A stretch of 64,000 nucleotides of DNA from Pseudomonadota bacterium (GTDB taxonomy: Bacteria; Myxococcota_A; Polyangia; Polyangiales; Polyangiaceae). The stretch's first letter is position 1, and the number at the start of each line of letters is the position of its first letter. This document shows positions 1-8,085 of this stretch, one piece after another. The notes under the pieces are model-generated. The model searched no databases. It saw only the letters and a program-made list of their open reading frames with translations, and had not been told where the DNA came from. Where the stretch lies: the NCBI GenBank assembly GCA_023428245.1, contig JAEYYX010000129.1, positions 1 through 64,000 on the forward strand. The letters are read 5' to 3'. The position numbers and the translations under genes are program-made.

Positions 1-44
1 GGCCGAGAGCACACCCTCTTGAAACCGCACCAGCGCCCCACACC

Positions 45-512
45 CTAGGAAGAGACTCCCTCGAGTGCCGCCGCCTTGATTTGGTTGGAGGCATCCGAGA
101 GGGCCAAGTCTGCGAGTGCGACAATGCCAACCAGGTTCTTCTTATGATCGATGACGGGCACGCGACGGATCGCCTTGTCTCTCATCTTCTTGGCTAAGGT
201 CTGGATCTCGTCGTCGTCGTAGGCCCAGACAAGCGTCTCGGTCATCACGTCAGCGACACATAGGTTGGGAGATCTCCCGTCAGCGACGACACGCAGCGCA
301 ATGTCGCGGTCTGTGATGATGCCGAGAAGCTGTCCTTCCTCACAAACGGGCAGTGAGCCAATGTCGAGCTGACCAAGCTTTCGGGCCACATCTCGCACGC
401 TCTCGGTCGGTAGGACCGACTCGACATTCGTGGTCATGACGTCCCGAACACACATCCTATCTCGCTTTCCTTGCCCCCGCGCGGGAGGCAGCTTTTGATT
501 CTGCGTCTTCAT
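45..512 (-). CDS. Tandem CBS-domain protein
   Basis: A 155-residue protein made almost wholly of two CBS domains. The first (about residues 20-75) holds the GIITDRDIA turn and the second (about 82-138) holds GIVALADLA. Paired CBS domains form a Bateman module that binds adenine nucleotides, and free-standing ones usually sense energy state or modulate a partner; no effector domain is attached. I chose the ATG at 512 because GGAGG lies four bases upstream. The 13-residue extension to 551 has no such site. It is transcribed divergently from the small gene starting near 604. The partner is unknown. Family assignment is certain; the role is inference. Confidence 0.9.
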   Translation of the reverse strand: MKTQNQKLPPARGQGKRDRMCVRDVMTTNVESVLPTESVRDVARKLGQLDIGSLPVCEEGQLLGIITDRDIALRVVADGRSPNLCVADVMTETLVWAYDDDEIQTLAKKMRDKAIRRVPVIDHKKNLVGIVALADLALSDASNQIKAAALEGVSS

Positions 513-603
513 GTTTCCTCCTTCGGAGCGCTCGTGACAGAGGCTCCGCAAAAAGGATCAGGTGCAATCGCCATGCCCCTCGAACGCTTCTGCGCTGGAT
601 CGA

Positions 604-807
604 ATGTTGCTTTTGACCAGGGTCATGACCCCACCCACACGAGTCCCTCAGCAGTTCGACGAATTGCCCGAGCCCGGGCGCACCAAGGCCTTCGAGTTCT
701 TTCAAGAACTGATGGCCTCGGGCTCTCAAAGCGAACCCGAGGCGATCAAAGAAGCCCTGAAAAGGGCTCAGAGCTGGATCGCCGAGCGGGCGCAACCGGC
801 TCACTGA
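604..807 (+). CDS. Small hypothetical protein, helical
   Basis: I do not recognise this family. The 67-residue product is charged and mostly helical in character: a short N-terminal stretch, then FDELPEPGRTKAFEFFQ and an Ala/Glu/Lys-rich C-terminus ending in ERAQPAH. Codon use is typical of a real gene here, with G or C in most third positions, and no better frame exists in this interval. The start is uncertain: GTG at 562 (AAGGA four bases upstream), ATG at 604 and ATG at 625 are all in frame. No signal peptide or membrane segment is visible. It sits between the divergent CBS gene and the convergent argG. Confidence 0.5.
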   Translation: MLLLTRVMTPPTRVPQQFDELPEPGRTKAFEFFQELMASGSQSEPEAIKEALKRAQSWIAERAQPAH

Positions 808-907
808 GCCCGAGCGAGGGCTGGAGCTCGCAGGGGGTTCGCTCTACCGCGGGGGCATAGTCCTAGCGACAGTGGTCTCGGCTGGGGGAGTGCGTCCCCG
901 CGCTTCC

Positions 908-2269
908 TCAATCGTCGGAATCGAGAATGTCGCCCAAGGTCGGAGCTGTGAGGGCCCCGTGGCTCACGGATTGCGCGAGCTTCTGCGTCGCTGTCAGATG
1001 GTGAACGAGGAAGCTCCGGTTGTCGGTAACGTTCAGGTTCTGGAGCTCAAGGGCGCCGATGCGATCTTCCGGCGTAAAGGGCGGATCTTCCACGCGTTCC
1101 ATGCTGAGCTTCTCGGGACCATAGGCCATGTATTCGGCCCGCGTATCGAGGATCGTGTAGTCGTCGCCGCGCCGGAGCTCGAGGGTCACGCTACCGGTCA
1201 CAGCCGGCGCCACCCAGCGGGTAAGCGCATCCTTGAGGAGCATCGATTCGGGATCGAACCAGCGACCTTCGTAGAGAAGGCGTCCCAGGCGCCGTCCTAG
1301 GACGAAGTATTGGTCGAGGGTGTTCTCGTTGTGAATCGCCGAGAGCAGGCGCTCGTAAGCGATGTGCAAGAGCGCCATGCCAGGTGCCTCGTAGATGCCG
1401 CGGCTCTTCGCATCGATGACGCGGTTTTCGATCTGATCGCTCATGCCGAGACCGTGGCGACCACCGACGCGGTTCGCCTCGAGAACGAGCTCGATGAAGC
1501 TATCGAAGCGCCGCCCGGCGATAGCAACCGGAACGCCACGCTCGAACTCGACAGTGACCTCCTCCGCGTCAATCGTCACCTCGGGCTTGAAGTGAGCGAC
1601 GCCCATGATCGGATCGACGATGCGCAGGCTGGCATTCAGGTGTTCCAGGTCCTTCGCTTCGTGGGTCGCACCGAGCACGTTCGAGTCGGTGCTGTAAGCC
1701 TTCTCCTGGCTCATCGTATAAGGAAGTCCCACAGACTCGAGATATTGGCTCATCTCTTTGCGGCCACCAAAGGCGCTCACGAACGCATCATCCAGCCAGG
1801 GCTTGTAGATCTTGAGCGCTGGGTTGGTCAGGATGCCGTACCGATAGAAGCGCTGGATGTCGTTGCCCTTGTGAGTGCTGCCGTCGCCGAAGACATGGAC
1901 GTCGTCTTTGCGCATGGCGCGAATGATCGCGGTCGTCGTCACTGCGCGACCGAGAGGCGTCGTGTTGAAGTATTTCTTTCCGCCGCTCGAGAGGTGGAAC
2001 GCGCCGCACTGAATGGCGACGATTCCTTCCCGCGCCATGTCTTCCCGACAGTCGACGAGGCGAGCTACCTTCGCCCCGTGGGTGAGCGCGACGGGCGGGA
2101 TCTCGCTCGGATCCTTCTCGTCAGGCTGCGCCAGGTCAGCCGTGTAGGAATAGACCTCCATGCCCTGACGCGCGAGCCACGCGACGGCACATCGAGTGTC
2201 GAGACCACCCGAGAAAGCGATGCCCAATTTGGTTCCGGCGGGAGGAAGCGAGCGATAAATTCGACCCAT
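908..2269 (-). CDS. argG: Argininosuccinate synthase
   Basis: Catalyses ATP-dependent condensation of citrulline and aspartate to argininosuccinate, the penultimate step of arginine synthesis, in the cytoplasm. The 453-residue product has the N-terminal pyrophosphatase loop AFSGGLDT near residue 18 and the family motifs FGDGSTHKGND and NTTPLGRA. The length and the sequence VYSYTADLAQPDE fit the longer E. coli-type subfamily (about 447 residues). The open frame continues upstream to 2506, but that extension is low-complexity and overlaps the next gene, so ATG at 2269 is chosen; no clear Shine-Dalgarno precedes it. No other arg gene is in the window. A 373-residue open frame on the other strand is its shadow. 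Confidence 0.96.
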   Translation of the reverse strand: MGRIYRSLPPAGTKLGIAFSGGLDTRCAVAWLARQGMEVYSYTADLAQPDEKDPSEIPPVALTHGAKVARLVDCREDMAREGIVAIQCGAFHLSSGGKKYFNTTPLGRAVTTTAIIRAMRKDDVHVFGDGSTHKGNDIQRFYRYGILTNPALKIYKPWLDDAFVSAFGGRKEMSQYLESVGLPYTMSQEKAYSTDSNVLGATHEAKDLEHLNASLRIVDPIMGVAHFKPEVTIDAEEVTVEFERGVPVAIAGRRFDSFIELVLEANRVGGRHGLGMSDQIENRVIDAKSRGIYEAPGMALLHIAYERLLSAIHNENTLDQYFVLGRRLGRLLYEGRWFDPESMLLKDALTRWVAPAVTGSVTLELRRGDDYTILDTRAEYMAYGPEKLSMERVEDPPFTPEDRIGALELQNLNVTDNRSFLVHHLTATQKLAQSVSHGALTAPTLGDILDSDD

Positions 2270-2366
2270 GCGGGCCCTATACGGGGCAGGTGCGGCCCTC
2301 GCAAGCGCCCTCCCCATCGCTTCATTCGCGGGCTCGGGGAGCAAAGCAAGCTCCCCCCGGGGACGG

Positions 2367-4106
2367 TCAGGCGAAAGACCCCGAGTCCGGAAGGGTGCTC
2401 CAGTGCTGCCGCCGCTCGGCCTGGTCGATAACAAAAAGGGCCATGCCCAGAAGATCCCGGATCTCCTCGTAGACATAGGGGTCGGTCGCCCCCCAAGAGA
2501 CGACAAGAGTTCCGAGCCGGCGCTCTGCGTAGGCGAGCGGAACCACGAGCGTCGTCCCTACCATCTCGAGGTTCGGATCGTGACCGAGAGAACGGAGCGG
2601 TAGCGCCGATTCGGAAGGCGCGCGAAGCCCGGCGGCGCGCGAGGCCAAGACCTCCAGCTTTTCACTCTCTAGGGAAAAACGTGAGAGACAATAAGACAGG
2701 ATACCCATCTCTGGCATCTGTTCGTCGAGGATCGCGCGAAGTCGCTCAATGCTCGGTGCACCGACCTGACTCAAACAATCCTTCGTGAAGACGCGCATTC
2801 TCTGGGCCAGCGTGTCGACGTGTTCCCGAACGACCGACGAGCCCACTCGCGCCAAGGTCAGCCGCGACTCCTGGAAAAGGTCTTCCAGGCGAGGTCTCAA
2901 CGCCGGCTCGACCTCCACACAGACCAACGCTTGGATCCGGAGCTCCGTGAGGACATCGTGACACACGATCGGATCACCTCCGTTCGCCGCGTGCAACCTC
3001 GTCAAACGCTCCAGCTCCCAGAAAAACGCGCCGCCTTCTGCCGAGTCGACCTGGGCGGAGAGCGCGTCGACCAATCGACCTTCCCACTCTTGAGCGCCTA
3101 CGACGCGCCCGCGGCCCGCGCGGGCGAGCTGCATCACGATCGCCGCGCGACGTTCGATGAGCGCAAGACGAAGCGTTCGCGCGATCTTGGGCCGCTCATA
3201 GGGAAGGTCTCGCGAGTCGTTCTGGGTCGGGGGTCGGCAACCGCAGGACTCGCGGACGACGAGCGACGCTTCGAGGACCTTGCTGACGAGCGGCGCACCT
3301 CGCGTAAGGTGTCCCGAAAGGAGCGAGGCGGCCACCTCTCCCTGTTCCATCACGCGCTGACCAATAGTGGTCAGGGGGGGATTGGCGATCTGGGCGCTCG
3401 GCGCATCGTCGAAGCCGACGATGGCGAGGGGCTTCGGCACTGAAATTCCTCGTCGATGCAGCGCATCGAGAGCACCTAAGGCCGACTCATCGTTCACGCA
3501 GACGATCGCGTCGAGAGCAGACGGTCGCACGCCGCGCAAGGAGAAGAGCGACTCAATCGCGCTCATCCCATCTTCTCGCGTGAGACCGCCAGGGACGATC
3601 CACTCTGGCTTGAGCGGCACTTCGACAGCGGCGAGCGCTTCTTCGAGCCCCTTGAGCCGGGCCTGCGATTCGACACTGCTCTCGGGCCCGCGCACAACCG
3701 CGACGCGCCGGGCGCCGTGCACCTCGACCAAATGGGTCACGAGGCGCCGGGAACCACCGACGTTGTCCACGGAAACTCCCGGGACTCCCGGGACCTCAAC
3801 GCCGATCGTGACAGCCGGGATACGCGCGAAACGCGCTAGGAAGCGCTCGAGTTCACCGATCCCCGCCTGATTGCTCAAGGAGCCGGAGAGGACAACGAGC
3901 CCGTCGACAGCCGCTTCTTCGAGCATGTCGAATACGAAATTTCGTTCACCCGGCTTGTCCCGAGAGCCAAGCGCGCCGCCGGCAATCACGATCAGGCGCG
4001 CGCCTGCCCGCGAGAGCGCTCGGCGCACTCCGTTGATGATATCGAGCTGATAGTCCGACGCGACCTGGTCGAGCAGCAGTGCGATGCGGAGGGAGCGTCG
4101 CTCCAT
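2367..4106 (-). CDS. LacI-type sensor protein lacking a DNA-binding domain
   Basis: A 579-residue protein whose first ~285 residues form a LacI/GalR-like periplasmic-binding-protein fold. It begins SLRIALLLDQVASDYQ and includes VVLSGSLSNQ, AIVCVNDESALGAL and IVGFDDAPSAQ, ending with RESCGCRPP. That Cys-Gly-Cys ending is common where this fold is joined to signalling domains. The usual N-terminal helix-turn-helix is absent, and no signal peptide is present, so it should act in the cytoplasm. The C-terminal ~290 residues contain helical segments and end in a GAF-like stretch (about 500-565). I see no GGDEF, kinase or HTH motif. The likely role is ligand sensing with unknown output. The start at 4106 has only a weak ribosome site. 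Confidence 0.8.
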   Translation of the reverse strand: MERRSLRIALLLDQVASDYQLDIINGVRRALSRAGARLIVIAGGALGSRDKPGERNFVFDMLEEAAVDGLVVLSGSLSNQAGIGELERFLARFARIPAVTIGVEVPGVPGVSVDNVGGSRRLVTHLVEVHGARRVAVVRGPESSVESQARLKGLEEALAAVEVPLKPEWIVPGGLTREDGMSAIESLFSLRGVRPSALDAIVCVNDESALGALDALHRRGISVPKPLAIVGFDDAPSAQIANPPLTTIGQRVMEQGEVAASLLSGHLTRGAPLVSKVLEASLVVRESCGCRPPTQNDSRDLPYERPKIARTLRLALIERRAAIVMQLARAGRGRVVGAQEWEGRLVDALSAQVDSAEGGAFFWELERLTRLHAANGGDPIVCHDVLTELRIQALVCVEVEPALRPRLEDLFQESRLTLARVGSSVVREHVDTLAQRMRVFTKDCLSQVGAPSIERLRAILDEQMPEMGILSYCLSRFSLESEKLEVLASRAAGLRAPSESALPLRSLGHDPNLEMVGTTLVVPLAYAERRLGTLVVSWGATDPYVYEEIRDLLGMALFVIDQAERRQHWSTLPDSGSFA

Positions 4107-4197
4107 GATCCCAAATCATAGCTCAAGATCCTTCGCTCAGCATAGCGCTCTTATCCTACCTACGCCTGCCTCCAGCGATACGGCCGGAGAGCCAAGT

Positions 4198-4629
4198 TCA
4201 ACGACGCAGGCGGAAGGTCACTGTGCGATCTCGCTTCTGACCCGCGAAGGCCGGATCGAACTTCCACTTGCTGCGTTCAGCAAGCGCTTTCTCCTCAAGG
4301 GAGAGCGGGCCTTCGACCGCGCGGAAACATGGATGGAGAGCTTCTCCGTTCGGCCCGATCGTAATCTGAACGATGGCCCGGTAGTCCGCGTCGTTCGTGC
4401 TCGGCGAGAAAGACACCTCAGCAAGAGGCTGCCCGTTCTTGTCGACGCATCGAGGAAGCGCCTTGCCACCCGGCTCTTCGTCAGGATCGAGCCTCCTCGC
4501 AGCATAGGAATCCGCGCCTCCCGGCCGAGAGCTGTCCGGCGGAACGTGCATCGTCGACGTGCGACAACCCGCCATCAAGCAAGCTGCTCCGAGGAGCGAG
4601 GGCAGAATCAAGTAGAGTCGGTGCGCCAT
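4198..4629 (-). CDS. Lipoprotein with TonB-like C-terminal fold
   Basis: A 143-residue predicted lipoprotein. The N-terminal MAHRLYLILPSLLGAACLMAGC has a positively charged start, hydrophobic core and lipobox LMAGC, so the mature chain would begin at Cys22. After a Pro/Gly/Asp-rich linker, residues ~65-143 read AEVSFSPS, IVQITIGPNGEALHPC and WKFDPAF, the pattern of the TonB/AgmX C-terminal alpha-beta fold in which one variable is combined additively. Two Cys residues could pair. Proteins of this type are frequent in myxobacteria, and the function of this one is unknown. It lies between the LacI-like sensor and the GT21 gene on the same strand, but the gaps suggest no tight coupling. Confidence 0.75.
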   Translation of the reverse strand: MAHRLYLILPSLLGAACLMAGCRTSTMHVPPDSSRPGGADSYAARRLDPDEEPGGKALPRCVDKNGQPLAEVSFSPSTNDADYRAIVQITIGPNGEALHPCFRAVEGPLSLEEKALAERSKWKFDPAFAGQKRDRTVTFRLRR

Positions 4630-4689
4630 GCTTCGGGTCCCGTCGCCTGCGTCCCCCTACTCGAGCCGCGGGCCTTCCTTTTTTTGCTT

Positions 4690-5859
4690 CTAGGCTCGAC
4701 TCGCCTCGGTCACAAGCTCTTGTTCAAGCGGGCGTAGACGACTGCCAGAGGCGATGCGCATGTGATGTCCCCGCCAGGAAACGCGGGTCCGAAGAGCGCT
4801 CGCCAGCCACATGAGCGGAACGATCAGGTCTTTCACCGGCATGAGCAGGAGCGTCTTGGCGTCCGTATCGGGCGAGAAGCGTCGAACGCTGTAGGCCTCG
4901 ATGGCCCACCTGACGAACAAGAGACAGAAGGGCACCGCCGGGGAAGTGAGTGCAAATGTGGAGGGTTCTCCCAGCACAGAGAGCAACCATCCGAGCAAAA
5001 ACGGCGTCGGGTTCGCGATCGGCTCGGCGAGGAAATAGTGCGGAGCGATGTGCCTGCGGAGCTGCCCCCAGCGCACGTAGCGGTTCATAAAGGCTCCGAA
5101 ATCTCGGGCACCGCTCACGACCTCGAGGCGATAGGGAGAGAGCACGACAGGCCAGCCGCGCTCCCGAAAGGCAGCGCCAAGCACGTAGTCTTCCGCGAGG
5201 ACATTCGCGACGGACTCGAGGCCGCCGACCGCCGCAAGATCACTCCTCGTCATGAGCATGGACTTGCCGATAACGATCGGATGCCCAAACGCGTCGCAAA
5301 TAGCGATCGCGCCAGCGACCCAGCCGTTCATGTGGAGGTTCTCGAAGCGCGCGCCCAAGCTGCGCACCCGGGCGCCCGTAAGCAGATTGTGGACAAGCCG
5401 GCCGCCTCGCTCCGCGGCCGTCGACCACATGGCGGCGAGGTAGCCGGGATCGGGCCGGACATTAGAATCGGAGACGAGAATCCACTCGTGCGCGGCAGCG
5501 TCCAAGATCGTCGACAGCGTTCGGACCTTCGGGTTCAAGCCGCGGATGCGCGCGCCGGTGACGACGCGGACACGGACCTCAGGGTTTTCGCGTTGGACAA
5601 GCCGCGCCACGTCGAGCGCGGGATCGAGCGGATCTTCCGCCCCAAAAATGACCTCATAGTCTGGATAGTCCTGACGCGCGATCGCCGTCAGGTTCTCGTA
5701 GAGTCCTTCATCGAGCCCGCGCAGCGGCTTGAGAACACTGATCGGCGGGGAGCTCGAGGCACGTCCCTGCGGCACTCGGCACTTCCTACAAAGCAGGAAG
5801 AACTGCAAGCTGAGCGCGAACAGAGAGACGATGGAAAGAGCTGCGAGGATCGAAGTCAC
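4690..5859 (-). CDS. Ceramide glucosyltransferase-like enzyme (GT21)
   Basis: A 389-residue membrane glycosyltransferase of the GT21 type: an N-terminal transmembrane anchor (residues 1-23), a GT-A catalytic domain and hydrophobic C-terminal segments near 270-345. Family motifs are visible in order: ISVLKPLRG, SDSNVRPD (metal/UDP site), AEDYVLG (catalytic acid region) and RYVRWGQLRR, the (R/Q)xxRW motif. Known relatives transfer glucose or glucuronate from a UDP-sugar to ceramide; the hopanoid-associated HpnI group is a related alternative. Because spt, bCerS-like and cerR-like genes lie 30 kb away in this window, a ceramide acceptor is the better guess, though that link is inference. It stands alone in its transcript. 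Confidence 0.83.
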   Translation of the reverse strand: MTSILAALSIVSLFALSLQFFLLCRKCRVPQGRASSSPPISVLKPLRGLDEGLYENLTAIARQDYPDYEVIFGAEDPLDPALDVARLVQRENPEVRVRVVTGARIRGLNPKVRTLSTILDAAAHEWILVSDSNVRPDPGYLAAMWSTAAERGGRLVHNLLTGARVRSLGARFENLHMNGWVAGAIAICDAFGHPIVIGKSMLMTRSDLAAVGGLESVANVLAEDYVLGAAFRERGWPVVLSPYRLEVVSGARDFGAFMNRYVRWGQLRRHIAPHYFLAEPIANPTPFLLGWLLSVLGEPSTFALTSPAVPFCLLFVRWAIEAYSVRRFSPDTDAKTLLLMPVKDLIVPLMWLASALRTRVSWRGHHMRIASGSRLRPLEQELVTEASRA

Positions 5860-6202
5860 GCGCCGAATTCACCTGACCAGGCTGGGCGCGACGCTAGCAT
5901 CGTCGTTTGGCGACGTCTGCCGGTGGCCGCGCCCCGAATCCCCCTCATTTGGCAGGATTTCTCGCCGGCGCGCGTGGCCGCTACCCTCGCATGAACCCTC
6001 GAAATCAGCGAAGACCGCGCGTTTTTTCGGGAGGACCAACACCCGAGTCGACCGGCTGCAAGGGGGACATCTCTCCGAAAGGCCGCGCTGTAATCTTTTG
6101 TAAAATCGTCGCTTGCCCCTTTTGACATTTCTTTGGCGCGCGAAGCGCTCTCCTCGCATAGTCCGGCGGGAGGTGCTTGCGGTAGGCTCGGATTTCAGCA
6201 CG
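5860..6202. other. Intergenic region without a supported gene
   Basis: This 343-base divergent gap separates the GT21 gene from the DUF423 gene. Open frames exist on both strands, but they are rich in Arg, Ser and Pro and resemble no protein family. A TTGACA hexamer at 6122-6127 could be a -35 element for the rightward gene, but no good -10 lies at the right distance. An AT-rich patch around 6091-6106 is the other possible promoter site. I see no convincing RNA, terminator or repeat. Confidence 0.5.
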
Positions 6203-6565
6203 ATGGCCTGCGAGATGAGTCCTGCCTTCGTCCGCGTCGCTGCTGCTCTCTTGGGCGCCACTGGAATCCTCGCAGCTGCGTTCGGTGCGCACGGACTCGA
6301 GAAGATCGCGGACGCCCGAGGGCTTCGCCTCTGGGCCATCGCCTGCGCGATCCAACTCGTGACGGCCCCGGTGATCCTGTGGAGCTCAGGCGAACTCCGG
6401 GAAGGTCGCCTCGGGACCCTCAGCCCCCTCGGCCTCCTGTTGGGCCTGCTCGTCTTCAGCGGAACGCTCTACGCGATGGCTCTCGGAGCTCCGCGCTTCT
6501 TGGGCGCCATCACGCCGCTCGGCGGCCTGATGCTGGCTCTCGCCTGGCTGAGCTTGGCCTTCTGA
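6203..6565 (+). CDS. DUF423-family small membrane protein
   Basis: A 120-residue polytopic inner-membrane protein. It carries the DUF423 (YgdD-like) signature near the N-terminus, AALLGATGILAAAFGAHGLEKI, followed by three further hydrophobic segments (around residues 40-55, 65-85 and 95-118). The last ends TPLGGLMLALAWLSLAF, typical of the family. No biochemical function is established for these proteins. ATG at 6203 or at 6215 could be the start; neither has a strong ribosome site. The frame continues upstream to 6113, but that part lacks family character. It is followed at 94 bases by the YkuD-like gene on the same strand. Confidence 0.85.
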   Translation: MACEMSPAFVRVAAALLGATGILAAAFGAHGLEKIADARGLRLWAIACAIQLVTAPVILWSSGELREGRLGTLSPLGLLLGLLVFSGTLYAMALGAPRFLGAITPLGGLMLALAWLSLAF

Positions 6566-6658
6566 TTCCCCGAGCTCCCGGGGAGCCCCCTCTCATCGCG
6601 GCTCGCCACTGCCATAAATTAGGCCCACCTGCTCGCGGTGTGCCATGGCTCGAGCTGG

Positions 6659-7981
6659 GTGAAAACGCCGGCAGTTTCCAGAGGAGCCATCCTCAGCGTG
6701 AGTCTCATGCTGGCCAGCGCGTGCCAGAAAGGCCCCGCACTCTCCAAGCATTCCGAGGTCTCGACGTTCGAGACGCCGTCGCTCGGCCCGATCGGTGCCG
6801 ATCGACTCGGGGTGATCCTGGATCAGGTCCCCGTGTACGCCGGAACCTCCAAGACGGCACCGCGGCTCGGGTTCCTCCACGCCGGCAGTGAGCTCCAAAG
6901 GAGCTCAAAAAACTCCGTGACGCCAGATTGTGAAAAGGGCTGGTATCAGCTCGCGCCCCGAGGGTACGTCTGCGCAGACGAGGGCATCTCCCTGAACCTC
7001 GATCATCCAACGCTCAAGGCTATGGCGCTCCGGCCTGAGCTCGATAAACCCCTCCCCTACGTTTACGGCAAGCTGGTCCAGTCGGCCCCTGTCTACGAAA
7101 AGGCCCACATCGGCAAGTCGCTCGATCCTGGGGTCAAGGTGAGCGGTCGTCTCTCGCGGGGCACCGGCCTTGCGATCGTAGGTTCCTGGACTGCGCCCGA
7201 CGAATCGAAGGAGCCGATCTTTCTCGGCCTCCGCATGAACGGTCAGTTCGTCGCCACCCGAGACTTGGCGCCCGCTCCCGAGAGCCAGTTTCGAGGAGTT
7301 CGGCTCGGCGAAGGGGGAGAAAAACTGCCGCTCGCTTTCGTGGTGCGCAGGGGTGTCGCGGCGTTTCGCTGGACGGGCGCGGGACCGAAGAAGGTTCGAG
7401 ACCTCGAGTACCATGAGCGGCTCTCGCTCACGGGCCGCTACCGGAGTTCTGCGGGCCATCAATACTGGGCATTGCCCGACGACCTCTGGGTCCGCCATCA
7501 GGACGTCACCATGGTCCACAAGCGCGGTGAGCTGCCCGAGTTCGCAAGAGACGACCAGAAGTGGATCGATGTCAGCGTCATCACGGGCATCATGGTGCTC
7601 TATGAGGGCGCTCGCCCTGTCTACGCGACGCTCGCATCGGTCGGTCGAGACAGGCTTGGCGATCCGAAGACGACTGCGTCGACGGAGCGAGGCACCTTCC
7701 GCGTTGTCGGCAAACAGATCACAAGGCGCGTCTCCAAAGAGACGACGGGGCCTGTCCTTGAGGACGCCCCCTGGGCGCTTGAGCTCGAAAGCGGCCAGTG
7801 GCTGGCGGCGTCGCCGCTGCACGATCGGTTCGGTATCGAGAACACCGACGGCGACATCGAGGTCTCCCCTCAAGACGGGGCTTTCCTTTGGGCTTGGGCG
7901 ACCCCGAACCTGCCCAAGGGCTGGCACGGCGTGCAGGTGCAGGCCGGCGATCCTGTGACCTTGGTCCACATTCGCAAGTAG
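6659..7981 (+). CDS. YkuD-like lipoprotein with degenerate active site
   Basis: A 440-residue exported protein related to L,D-transpeptidases. The start is taken as GTG 6659, which gives a compact signal peptide ending LMLASAC, probably a lipoprotein site; GTG 6638 is possible. An SH3-like segment follows (PVYAGTSKTAPRLGFLHAGSEL to GYVCADEG). The C-terminal YkuD-type region runs through YEGARPVYATLASVGRD to LHDRFG and GWHGV. In active enzymes the stretch after HDxFG carries SHGC[VI]N; here the aligned residues are TDGDIE, so both the His and the nucleophile Cys (codon 7853-7855) are Asp. It therefore probably does not cross-link peptidoglycan and may bind it or act as a scaffold. The reading frame is otherwise intact. 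Confidence 0.82.
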   Translation: MKTPAVSRGAILSVSLMLASACQKGPALSKHSEVSTFETPSLGPIGADRLGVILDQVPVYAGTSKTAPRLGFLHAGSELQRSSKNSVTPDCEKGWYQLAPRGYVCADEGISLNLDHPTLKAMALRPELDKPLPYVYGKLVQSAPVYEKAHIGKSLDPGVKVSGRLSRGTGLAIVGSWTAPDESKEPIFLGLRMNGQFVATRDLAPAPESQFRGVRLGEGGEKLPLAFVVRRGVAAFRWTGAGPKKVRDLEYHERLSLTGRYRSSAGHQYWALPDDLWVRHQDVTMVHKRGELPEFARDDQKWIDVSVITGIMVLYEGARPVYATLASVGRDRLGDPKTTASTERGTFRVVGKQITRRVSKETTGPVLEDAPWALELESGQWLAASPLHDRFGIENTDGDIEVSPQDGAFLWAWATPNLPKGWHGVQVQAGDPVTLVHIRK

Positions 7982-7991
7982 GCGGATTTGT

Positions 7992-8022
7992 GAAGCGAAA
8001 GCGCTTCCTTAAGTTGTTTTTT
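7992..8022 (+). terminator. Hairpin and T-rich tract after the YkuD-like gene
   Basis: GAAGCG (7992-7997), loop AAAG and CGCTTC (8002-8007) form a perfect 6-base-pair stem eleven bases after the stop codon, followed by a T-rich tract ending in six Ts near 8017-8022. This fits a weak intrinsic terminator. The T run begins several bases after the stem, and the same bases overlap an operator-like palindrome, so either reading or both may hold. Confidence 0.5.
7996..8009 (+). promoter_or_regulatory. LacI-family operator-like palindrome, distal
   Basis: CGAAAGCGCTTCCT centres on AGCGCT, the core of LacI-family operators such as the CelR/CebR cellulose-utilisation site TGGGAGCGCTCCCA. The flanks match that consensus only partly. 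Its centre lies 76 bases upstream of the centre of a second, better palindrome at 8072-8085. The pair brackets the presumed promoter of the GH5 gene. Confidence 0.4.
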
Positions 8023-8071
8023 CTGAGCAATGTCCATTTGGGCGGTGCGGAACAGACGGATTTTCGATAAT

Positions 8072-8085
8072 TGGAAGCGCTGCCA
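8072..8085 (+). promoter_or_regulatory. LacI-family operator-like palindrome at the cellulase start codon
   Basis: TGGAAGCGCTGCCA is palindromic except for one base pair and differs from the CelR/CebR operator TGGGAGCGCTCCCA at two positions. Its last base is the A of the GH5 start codon, so a bound repressor would block transcription or early elongation. The regulator is not identified; the LacI-like protein at 2367-4106 has no DNA-binding domain and cannot be it on its own. Confidence 0.5.

Noticed and set aside
1246..1280. tRNA T-arm-like sequence on the minus strand (GGTTCGATCCCG)
   Set aside because: It lies inside the conserved argG frame, encoding RWFDPES, and no acceptor stem or anticodon arm can be folded around it.
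1310..2431. 373-residue open frame opposite argG
   Set aside because: It is the antisense shadow of a strongly conserved gene; its composition is Arg/Ala/Asp-rich and matches no family.
4762..5994. 410-residue plus-strand open frame opposite the GT21 gene
   Set aside because: The minus strand carries all GT21 motifs in order; the plus frame is Arg/Asp-rich noise.
5869..6339. 156-residue minus-strand frame in the gap before the DUF423 gene
   Set aside because: Arg/Ser-rich, crosses into the real DUF423 gene and has no ribosome site or family match.
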